Position numbers and translations under genes: made by a program. 11,702 bases of DNA, taken from assembly GCA_020721745.1 (NCBI GenBank), contig DYMC01000069.1, positions 1 through 11,702 of the forward strand, written 5' to 3'. The notes below the pieces were generated by a model that worked only from the letters and a program-made list of their open reading frames with translations, did no database searches and was not told the origin of the DNA. Each line of letters opens with the position of its first letter. Position 1 is the stretch's first letter. Positions 1 to 5,362 of the stretch are shown here, piece by piece. The DNA comes from Lentisphaera sp. (GTDB lineage Bacteria > Verrucomicrobiota > Lentisphaeria > Victivallales > GWF2-50-93).

Positions 1-6
1 TTGTGT

Positions 7-45
7 TAATTGTTGCATCTTGAAAATAATTCATGCAACTAATTA
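7..45. repeat. Inverted repeat overlapping the left-edge promoter
   Basis: GTTGCAT at 12-18 is matched by ATGCAAC at 33-39, and TAATT at 7-11 by AATTA at 41-45. This gives a 12-bp stem with one unpaired T at 40 and a 14-nt loop. On the minus strand the right arm overlaps the -10 box at 42-47, and the rest falls at the predicted transcription start and early leader. It could be an operator for a repressor that occludes the start, or a hairpin in the 5' leader of the gene beyond the window edge. Both roles are inference; only the pairing is seen. Confidence 0.5.
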
Positions 46-70
46 TACCACAAATATTTACAAAAGTCAA
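42..70 (-). promoter_or_regulatory. Sigma-70-type promoter reading off the left edge
   Basis: On the minus strand, TTGACT (plus positions 70-65) is followed after exactly 17 bp by a perfect TATAAT (47-42). Transcription would start near position 35 and run leftward out of the window. The promoter lies downstream of the argB terminator, so it probably serves a separate unit beyond the edge. The two boxes match 5/6 and 6/6 of the housekeeping consensus with ideal spacing, but no start site or gene can be seen to confirm it. Confidence 0.6.
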
Positions 71-110
71 GACCCCCCTTTTATCTTTTTTCTATCACTT
101 TTTCAGGAAC

Positions 111-140
111 AAAAAAAAATGATGGCCAAAAAGACCATCA
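111..140 (-). terminator. Rho-independent terminator after argB
   Basis: Read on the minus strand, TGATGGTC (140-133) and GGCCATCA (127-120) form an 8-bp stem containing one G-U pair, with a five-T loop. Nine Ts (119-111) follow directly. It lies 17 nt beyond the argB stop codon and ends the queF-argJ-argB unit. Confidence 0.85.
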
Positions 141-156
141 CGGAATCAGGTTCTTT

Positions 157-1032
157 TCATCCCTTCACTATCTCCGTTCCGATGCCTTTGTCGGTGAATA
201 TCTCGAGGAGGAGGGAGTGCTGGATGCGGCCGTCAATCATGTGTATCTTGTTGGTTCCTGCCTTCAGTGCGGAGACTGCGCTCTGGACCTTTGGGATCAT
301 CCCTCCGGAGATTATCTTCTTTCTTATAAGTTTTTTGATCTCGCCGACCTTTATCGTGGATATGACGCTGGCTTCGTCCTTCGGGTCCATGAGGATGCCG
401 GGGACATCGCTGATGAAGACGAGTTTGCGGGCCTTCAGCGCCTCGGCTATCTCGCAGGCGGCGATGTCGGCGTTGATGTTGTAGATCTTTCCCGAATTGT
501 CGCAGGCCAGCGGGGGGATGACCGGGAGCAGGCCGGTGTCGAGGGCCTCGATGATCAGTCTCGTGTCCACTTTGTATATTTCGCCCACGAGCCCGATGTC
601 GAGCTTCCTGCCTGTGTCGGGGCACTTGGTGAACTTTCTCCTGGCCTTGAGAAATGACTTTCCCGAGATGGAGTGGGCCTTGGATCCGAAGCTCCTGGCC
701 TTCTCCACTATGTTCGCGTTGATGACGTTGTGCAGGATGTCGTCCACGACGCCGATGGTCTTTTCGCACGTGTATCTGAGGCCGTTGATGAATCTGGTCT
801 CGATCCCGAGTTCGTTCATGCGCGCGGTGATCGCCTTTCCGCCGCCGTGGACTACGACGGGCTTCATGCCGACGGCCTCCATGAAGACGATGTCGCGGAT
901 GGTCGTGGCCATGAGTTTGTCGTTCTCCATGACGCTTCCGCCGAACTTTATCACGATCTTCTCTCCGCGGAATCTCTGTATGTAGGGCAGCGCCTCGATC
1001 AGCACCGCCGCCTTTCCGATTATCTTCTTCAT
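157..1032 (-). CDS. argB: Acetylglutamate kinase ArgB
   Basis: ATP-dependent phosphorylation of N-acetylglutamate, the second step of the acetylated arginine pathway; cytosolic amino-acid-kinase fold. The 291-residue product shows the N-terminal KFGGS motif (residues 29-33), the substrate loop HGGGK (62-66), INADIAA near 186-192, FISDVPGIL near 206-214, SGGM (242-245) and the family C-terminal end DGR...TDKGIGTEIV. About 20 residues precede KFGGS and could form the N-terminal helix that in this family accompanies feedback inhibition by arginine; that regulatory reading is inference. The ATG at 1032 is chosen because AAGGA lies about seven bases upstream. The frame stays open further upstream from a TTG, but this would place the start inside the repeat array. 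It is the last gene of the queF-argJ-argB operon and is followed by a terminator. Confidence 0.96.
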   Translation of the reverse strand: MKKIIGKAAVLIEALPYIQRFRGEKIVIKFGGSVMENDKLMATTIRDIVFMEAVGMKPVVVHGGGKAITARMNELGIETRFINGLRYTCEKTIGVVDDILHNVINANIVEKARSFGSKAHSISGKSFLKARRKFTKCPDTGRKLDIGLVGEIYKVDTRLIIEALDTGLLPVIPPLACDNSGKIYNINADIAACEIAEALKARKLVFISDVPGILMDPKDEASVISTIKVGEIKKLIRKKIISGGMIPKVQSAVSALKAGTNKIHMIDGRIQHSLLLEIFTDKGIGTEIVKG

Positions 1033-1048
1033 GGTCTTTCCTTGGAAG

Positions 1049-1132
1049 ATTTCAAATTTCAAATTTCAAATTTCAGATTTCAAATTTCAAATTTCAAATT
1101 TCAAATTTGAGATTTCAGATTTGAGATTTGAG
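1049..1132. repeat. Heptanucleotide tandem array between argJ and argB
   Basis: Twelve contiguous 7-bp units fill 84 bp with no spacer. In plus-strand order they are ATTTCAA x3, ATTTCAG, ATTTCAA x4, ATTTGAG, ATTTCAG, ATTTGAG x2. The array occupies most of the 106-bp gap between the argJ stop and the argB start, so it is transcribed within the operon. The consensus is nearly self-complementary (TTTCAAA/TTTGAAA), so the RNA could fold on itself. Tandem heptamers of this sort are known in cyanobacteria (STRR sequences), and I recall similar AT-rich heptamers between genes of other phyla. The function is unknown and slippage is expected. It is not a CRISPR array because the units are far too short and there are no spacers. 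Confidence 0.95.
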
Positions 1133-1138
1133 ATTCTG

Positions 1139-2368
1139 CTATGTCCTGTAGTCCGCGTTGATCTTGACGTAGTCGTAGGAGAGGTCGCTGGTCCACATGG
1201 TGCAGGATTTTTTGCCTGCGCCGAGGCTGATTCTGACGAGCAGTTCCTTTCCGGAGACTTCCCTTGCGAGTTTTTCCTCCGGGGTTTCGACTGGCCTGCC
1301 TTTTCGTATGACTGCGCTGCGGTTGTAGAAGAGGTCCGTCTTGTCCGGGGAGAATTTAGCGCCCGAGTATCCTGCCGCGGCGAGTATCCTGCCCCAGTTC
1401 GGATCTCCCCCGAACCAGGCGGTCTTGCAGAGCATGGAGTTGCAGATCGCCCTTGCGCAGAGTTCGGCATCGGAGTCGCTGCGTGCCTTCTCGACGAGGA
1501 CGGTCACGAACTTGGTCGCGCCCTCTCCGTCGAGGACAATGCTTCTGGCCATTTTCTCCATGACGGCGAGCAGGGCGTCCGCGAATTTCGCGGCATCGGG
1601 GGATTTTGCTGTTATCCTTCTGTTCCCTGCGGCGCCATTGGCGAGCATGATCACGCTGTCGTTTGTGCTCATGTCGTTGTCCACTGTGATCATGTTGAAG
1701 CTGCGTCTCACGCATGAATCGAAGGTCTTCCGGAGGAATTGTTCCTCCACGTCGGCATCGCACGTGATGAACGAGAGCATCGTCGCGTGTGGATGCGCGG
1801 TCCTCATTTTTGGCGAGATCATGCCGGAGCCTTTCGTCATTGCGCCGATGGAGACCGTGGGACCGCCGGAAGTTCTGAAGGATACGGCGCATTCCTTCTT
1901 TGCCAGGTCCGTGGTCATGATGGCGCCTGCGGCATCCGAGCCCTTGTCCGCGCCCAGCGATGTGGCGGCGGCGGTGATTCCCTTTTCAAGTTTGTCCATG
2001 GGAAGCTGGACACCGATCCTTCCTGTGGAGCAGACGAGGACCTCTCCGGGCTTGATTCCGAGGGCCTTGGCGGTGACGGCCGCCATGGCGCGGGCGTTTT
2101 CCATGCCTTTTTTCCCGGTGCAGGCGTTTGCGTTGCCGCTGTTGACCACTATTGCGCGCATTGGCAGCGATTTCGCGAGGGTCCTTTCGGAGAGCTCGAC
2201 TGGCGCGGCGCGGAATTTGTTGGTGGTGAATGCCGCCGCCGCGGTCGCGGGTCGTTCCGAGACGAGGAGGCAGATGTCCGGTTTTCCGCTTTTCTTCAGT
2301 CCGCAGTGGAGAGCTGAAGCGAGGAAGCCTTTCGGGGTGCATATGTTTCCGCCGGGGATGGGTTTCAT
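1139..2368 (-). CDS. argJ: Bifunctional ornithine acetyltransferase / N-acetylglutamate synthase ArgJ
   Basis: Transfers acetyl from N-acetylornithine to glutamate, recycling the acetyl group in arginine synthesis; some members also make acetylglutamate from acetyl-CoA. The 409-residue product has the family marks throughout: VVNSGNANACTG near 74-84, KGSGMISP at 179-186, the self-cleavage site HATML with the Ala195-Thr196 bond, GDPNWGRIL near 321-329 and the C-terminal SYDYVKINADYRT. Thr196 would become the catalytic nucleophile of the beta chain after autoproteolysis. The stretch between KGSGMISP and ATML appears about six residues longer than usual. The ATG overlaps the queF stop as ATGA, with GGGAG seven bases upstream, indicating translational coupling. 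ArgJ in place of ArgA/ArgE implies a cyclic pathway. Whether it is bifunctional or only a transferase cannot be told from the sequence. Confidence 0.97.
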   Translation of the reverse strand: MKPIPGGNICTPKGFLASALHCGLKKSGKPDICLLVSERPATAAAAFTTNKFRAAPVELSERTLAKSLPMRAIVVNSGNANACTGKKGMENARAMAAVTAKALGIKPGEVLVCSTGRIGVQLPMDKLEKGITAAATSLGADKGSDAAGAIMTTDLAKKECAVSFRTSGGPTVSIGAMTKGSGMISPKMRTAHPHATMLSFITCDADVEEQFLRKTFDSCVRRSFNMITVDNDMSTNDSVIMLANGAAGNRRITAKSPDAAKFADALLAVMEKMARSIVLDGEGATKFVTVLVEKARSDSDAELCARAICNSMLCKTAWFGGDPNWGRILAAAGYSGAKFSPDKTDLFYNRSAVIRKGRPVETPEEKLAREVSGKELLVRISLGAGKKSCTMWTSDLSYDYVKINADYRT

Positions 2369-2790
2369 CTATGTTCTCCCTTTTTGACGTATGAGGCTTT
2401 GACTTTTATTGAGATTCCGCCGCGTGGTCTGAACGATCCCTCGACCTCGAGGCTGCGCGGGGCCGCCGCCGCAACGATGGCGTCGCGTATCATGTTGACG
2501 ACCTCCTCGTGGAAGCTGTTGTGGTTCCTGAACGAGTGCAGGTGGAGTTTGAGCGACTTGCTCTCGATGCATCTGCGGTCCGGGACGTATGTGATTCTGA
2601 TGGAGCCGAAGTCCGGCTGGCCGGTGACGGGGCATAGGGAGGTGAACTCCGGGCAGTCGAAAGTGATTTCGTAGTCCCTGTCGGGATGGCTGTTGTCGAA
2701 GCATTCGAGGGGGGCGTCCGCAGGAGAGCCTGGGACCGGGATGCCTCTGCCGCCGAGAATGGTGAGACCTTCGATCTTCTTTTTCTTCAT
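2365..2790 (-). CDS. queF: NADPH-dependent 7-cyano-7-deazaguanine reductase QueF
   Basis: Reduces preQ0 to preQ1 with NADPH in the synthesis of queuosine, a modified tRNA wobble base; cytosolic tunnelling fold. The 141-residue length fits the short, unimodular (Bacillus-type) subfamily. The diagnostic segment FTSLCPVTGQPDFG (49-62) supplies the catalytic Cys53 and Asp60. The NADPH-binding motif ESKSLKLHLHSFR (76-88) and FHEE (93-96) follow. The ATG at 2790 has AGAGG five bases upstream. It is first in a unit with argJ and argB. No other queuosine gene is in the window, so the pairing with arginine genes looks like convenience, not pathway logic. Confidence 0.96.
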   Translation of the reverse strand: MKKKKIEGLTILGGRGIPVPGSPADAPLECFDNSHPDRDYEITFDCPEFTSLCPVTGQPDFGSIRITYVPDRRCIESKSLKLHLHSFRNHNSFHEEVVNMIRDAIVAAAAPRSLEVEGSFRPRGGISIKVKASYVKKGEHR

Positions 2791-2914
2791 ATAGCCTCTA
2801 CGATTTGGAATAAATCCTAAAAAAAATGAATTTTATCCTTGAACTGTTATTTTCAAGTGGTAGATTCATTTCCCGAGATAATTTCAACGTCTACAAAAAC
2901 CAAGAGGTTGATTT
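2791..2914. promoter_or_regulatory. Divergent intergenic region with a 6-bp-arm palindrome
   Basis: This 124-bp AT-rich gap separates queF (leftward) from the exported small protein (rightward) and must hold both promoters. CTTGAA (2838-2843) and TTCAAG (2852-2857) form a perfect inverted repeat around an 8-bp spacer. Leftward, TTGAAA (plus 2856-2851) and TAAAAT (2835-2830) could serve as -35 and -10 boxes, with a short 15-bp spacer. Rightward, TTGAAC (2839-2844) and TAGATT (2861-2866) are 16 bp apart, each matching 4/6. The palindrome overlaps both candidates, so one bound protein could affect both genes. The box assignments are weak. Confidence 0.35.
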
Positions 2915-3313
2915 ATGAGAAGGAGCGAGAAACTGGTTTGTGCGGCGGTGGTCTGTATGCTGATCTCAACTCTGGGCGTCCAGGCTGGCGATCCCTTCCG
3001 CAAGCTCGGAAGAGGCATTGTCAACGCAGGTTTCGGAGTTCTTGAGATTCCCATCAAGGTCTACGACGTGAACAAGGAGGAGGGTGGCCTTGCCGCTGTA
3101 TCGTATGGGACTCTGAAGGGCATTGGCTATTTTATCGCGAGGGAAGTGGTGGGGGTTGTCGAGATAGCCACGTTTCCGATTCCTCTTCCTGGTGCGACGG
3201 ACAGCCCGAACGACTCCGGCTGGGGATATGGTCCGTGGATGCATCCTGAATTCGTGGTTGGTCCCGACCATGACATCTACAACATAGTCTACCAGGATCT
3301 GCCGGTGGACTGA
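2915..3313 (+). CDS. Small exported protein, TIGR04073-like (exosortase-associated family)
   Basis: A 132-residue protein with a signal peptide: basic MRRSEK, a hydrophobic stretch to about residue 20, and VQA as probable cleavage site near residue 24. The mature part begins GDPFRKLGRGIVNAGFGVLE, then IPIKVYDVNKEEG, a glycine-rich YGTLKGIGYFIAREVVGVVEI and TFPIPLPG. From memory this resembles the TIGR04073 family, small exported proteins of Gram-negative bacteria with exosortase systems (Verrucomicrobia and Lentisphaerae among them). Their function is unknown. No exosortase or PEP-CTERM protein is present in this window. AGAGG lies seven bases before the ATG. It is a single-gene unit: divergent from queF and closed by a strong terminator. 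The family match is recall, not a search. Confidence 0.8.
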   Translation: MRRSEKLVCAAVVCMLISTLGVQAGDPFRKLGRGIVNAGFGVLEIPIKVYDVNKEEGGLAAVSYGTLKGIGYFIAREVVGVVEIATFPIPLPGATDSPNDSGWGYGPWMHPEFVVGPDHDIYNIVYQDLPVD

Positions 3314-3338
3314 TTCGACACGGAATACGCAATATCAG

Positions 3339-3362
3339 CCCCGCTCCGGCGGGGTTTTTTTT
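3339..3362 (+). terminator. Rho-independent terminator after the small exported protein
   Basis: CCCCGC (3339-3344) and GCGGGG (3349-3354) form a perfect 6-bp GC stem closed by a TCCG tetraloop, followed by eight Ts (3355-3362). It sits 25 bp after the stop codon and isolates this gene from the aldolase gene downstream. Confidence 0.93.
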
Positions 3363-3411
3363 CGTAATCGCGCATTTATTCTGGGACGCCCAATAACGGG
3401 AGGAGCATTAG

Positions 3412-4377
3412 ATGAGCATGATTGTCAACGAGGATATCAAGGTAGTGGACTGTACCGTCCGCGACGGCGGGCTGATCAACAAATGGAAATTCTCCGACGG
3501 AATGGTTGAGGCGGTCTATTCCTCGCTGCTCAAGTCCGGCGTGGACTATATGGAGATCGGATACAGGGCGTCGGAGAAGCTCTTCGACCCGAAGGAATAC
3601 GGGGTCTGGCGCTTCAGCAAGGAGGAGAAGATCAGGAATGTGGCCGGGCGGAAGCCCGACTCGATGAAGCTTGGCGTGATGGTTGACATTGGCCGGGTGG
3701 AGACGGAGGACTTTTTGCCGAAGGAGGAGTCGTTCGTGGACTTTGTCCGCGTCGCCACGTATCTGAAGGACATTGCCAAGGCGGTGGAGATTGCGAACAT
3801 CGTCGGGGAGCTCGGCTACGAGCCGTTCATAAACATCATGGCCATATCAACCGTAAACGAGCATGATCTGGCCAAGGGGCTCGAGCAGATCGAGAGGGAT
3901 ACGAACGTCACTGCGGTGACGGTTGTTGACAGCTACGGGGCGCTGTATCCGGACGATGTGAAGTATCTTGTCGAACTCTTCCGAAGGGTTCTGAAGAAGA
4001 AGAGGACCGGTTTCCACGGGCACAACAACCAGCAGCTTGGCTTTGCCAACACTATACAGGCGCTGCAGAGCGGGGCGACATTCTGCGACGCAACGGTCAA
4101 CGGGATAGGCCGCGGGGCGGGGAATTGTCCGATGGAGCTTCTCCTTGCCTGGCTGAAGAATCCGAAATACAACATGGAGCCGATTCTCCAGGTGATACAG
4201 GATCATTTCGTGCGGCTCGGCAAGGAGGAGATAGAATGGGGCTACATAATCCCCTACATGATAACGGGGATACTCAACGAGCATCCGAGGACGGCGATTG
4301 CGCTGCGGGACTCCGAGAGGAAGGATCACTACGCGGACTTCTACCGGCAGCTGACCACCCCTGAATGCTTTAAGTAG
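3412..4377 (+). CDS. DRE-TIM metallolyase / HMGL-like aldolase, substrate unknown
   Basis: A 321-residue TIM-barrel enzyme of the DRE-TIM metallolyase superfamily (HMG-CoA lyase, isopropylmalate synthase and 4-hydroxy-2-oxovalerate aldolase DmpG). Visible marks are DCTVRDGG (13-20, metal-binding Asp and catalytic Arg17), VVDSYGALYP (171-180), the metal-binding FHGHNN (His202, His204) and NGIGRGAGNCP (230-240). The HGHNN...GIGRGAGN pattern is closest to the DmpG side of the family, but no acylating aldehyde dehydrogenase (DmpF) partner accompanies it. An in-cell carbon-carbon lyase or aldol role is therefore likely and the substrate cannot be named. The ATG at 3412 follows GGGAGGAG by six bases. 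There is a terminator upstream, and a 70-bp gap with no obvious terminator before the next gene, so read-through into the transporter operon is possible. Confidence 0.85.
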   Translation: MSMIVNEDIKVVDCTVRDGGLINKWKFSDGMVEAVYSSLLKSGVDYMEIGYRASEKLFDPKEYGVWRFSKEEKIRNVAGRKPDSMKLGVMVDIGRVETEDFLPKEESFVDFVRVATYLKDIAKAVEIANIVGELGYEPFINIMAISTVNEHDLAKGLEQIERDTNVTAVTVVDSYGALYPDDVKYLVELFRRVLKKKRTGFHGHNNQQLGFANTIQALQSGATFCDATVNGIGRGAGNCPMELLLAWLKNPKYNMEPILQVIQDHFVRLGKEEIEWGYIIPYMITGILNEHPRTAIALRDSERKDHYADFYRQLTTPECFK

Positions 4378-4410
4378 TATTGTAAATATTCACTGAACTC
4401 GGACGTAGGC

Positions 4411-4438
4411 TTGAAATCATTCCTGTCCGGTGTAGAAT
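4411..4438 (+). promoter_or_regulatory. Candidate promoter for the transporter operon
   Basis: TTGAAA (4411-4416) and TAGAAT (4433-4438) each match 5/6 of the sigma-70 boxes and are 16 bp apart. Transcription would begin around 4444-4446, only two to four bases before the ATG at 4448. The message would then be essentially leaderless, and the G-rich stretch 4439-4444 would not be transcribed. Either this is so, or the match is fortuitous and transcription comes from upstream. A near-palindrome, GTAAATATTCAC, lies at 4382-4393. Confidence 0.4.
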
Positions 4439-4447
4439 AGGGGGATT

Positions 4448-5362
4448 ATGCTTTCAATCCCGGAAAAAACAGCGATGGCGGCAATCGCCTCTTCAATGCT
4501 CCTTCTCTGTTTCGTCTCCGCTTCTGCCGCGGATTCATTTGAGGATATGGCGGCCAGGGCCTGGAGTGAATACAGCTTCAAGGAGATAGACAAGGCGCAG
4601 AGGCTTTTCTCCGAGGCGGGAAAGATGGCCAGGACCAAGAGGGAGAAATGCGAGTCTCTCGCAGGACTGGCCTTCTGTCTACAGTTCGGGAAGAGGAACA
4701 ATGTGTCCCGCGACGACTACCGGCGGGCGGTGTCAATCTACGACGAGGCGCTTTCTCTGCTCGACAAGACCGATGATCTGCGCCCTTTTTTCCTCTCGAT
4801 GAAAGCGGAGGCATTGATGCATCTCTCCAAGCTTTCCCCGCAGGAGTCGGAGTCGCAGGAGCTTCTCGGGAAGGCCGCTGGCCTGTGGAGGATCCTTGAC
4901 GACGAATACGGCGCGGATGTCTTCAGGCAGGATTCCCTTCTGACCCGGGCAGCCCACGCCTCAGACGATTTCAAGGACGAAAATTCGCTGAAGGCCCATG
5001 CGGCCTTGAAGGACTACGTGGCCGGGCTGGACAAGAAGGATGGCGCGAAGAACGACAGGCTTCTCGCGTCCGTCATGTGCTCGCAGGTCGCGGAGCACAG
5101 CTTCCTCAACGGCGACTTCGATGCGACCGTCGAGTATCTCAAGGCCTACTGCGAATTCGGTCCTACCAGCTTCCCGATGAAGGCCGACGCATATTTCAGG
5201 ATAGCCCGGATCGCCGAGCTGAAGACCAATGATCGGAAGACCGCGGTGGAGTTCTACCGGCGATTCTACAGCGAATGCAATGCGAACGAGAAGTCGTTCT
5301 TCGCGAAGACGAGGGCGGAGGAGCTCTCCGGCGAGAAGATCGGTTCCGGGGGTGGACGGTGA
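4448..5362 (+). CDS. Exported helical-repeat (TPR-like) protein of the transporter operon
   Basis: 304 residues. A signal peptide is visible: a hydrophobic run of about residues 10-23 ending SASA, with likely cleavage after Ala27. The rest is alpha-helical with alternating small and aromatic residues typical of tetratricopeptide-like solenoids. Examples are AWSEYSFKEIDKAQRLFSEA (39-58), YRRAVSIYDEALSLL (91-105), FLNGDFDATVEYLKAYC and the C-terminal DAYFRIARIAEL...AVEFYRRFYSE. It is probably periplasmic and protein-binding, with no catalytic motif. Its stop overlaps the GTG of the solute-binding gene (GTGA), so the two are translated together, which suggests a working partnership. The start has a G-run only three to four bases upstream, unusually close. 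TPR assignment is from pattern, not a profile search. Confidence 0.8.
   Translation: MLSIPEKTAMAAIASSMLLLCFVSASAADSFEDMAARAWSEYSFKEIDKAQRLFSEAGKMARTKREKCESLAGLAFCLQFGKRNNVSRDDYRRAVSIYDEALSLLDKTDDLRPFFLSMKAEALMHLSKLSPQESESQELLGKAAGLWRILDDEYGADVFRQDSLLTRAAHASDDFKDENSLKAHAALKDYVAGLDKKDGAKNDRLLASVMCSQVAEHSFLNGDFDATVEYLKAYCEFGPTSFPMKADAYFRIARIAELKTNDRKTAVEFYRRFYSECNANEKSFFAKTRAEELSGEKIGSGGGR

Noticed and set aside
1049..1132. Possible CRISPR array or coding repeat
   Set aside because: Units are 7 bp with no spacers and no cas genes. The argB frame entering it uses only a TTG, while a good ATG with ribosome binding site lies at 1032.
1341..2387. 348-codon plus-strand frame opposite argJ
   Set aside because: argJ carries all family motifs in the other strand; this frame has no recognisable domain or suitable ribosome binding site.
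3412..4377. Assignment as 4-hydroxy-2-oxovalerate aldolase or HMG-CoA lyase
   Set aside because: Motifs fix the superfamily only; there is no DmpF partner or pathway context to name a substrate.
5275..5358. Upstream ATG giving a 28-residue longer solute-binding protein
   Set aside because: It would overlap the preceding gene extensively and put a charged stretch before the membrane anchor; the GTG at 5359 has a ribosome site and the operon's usual 4-base overlap.
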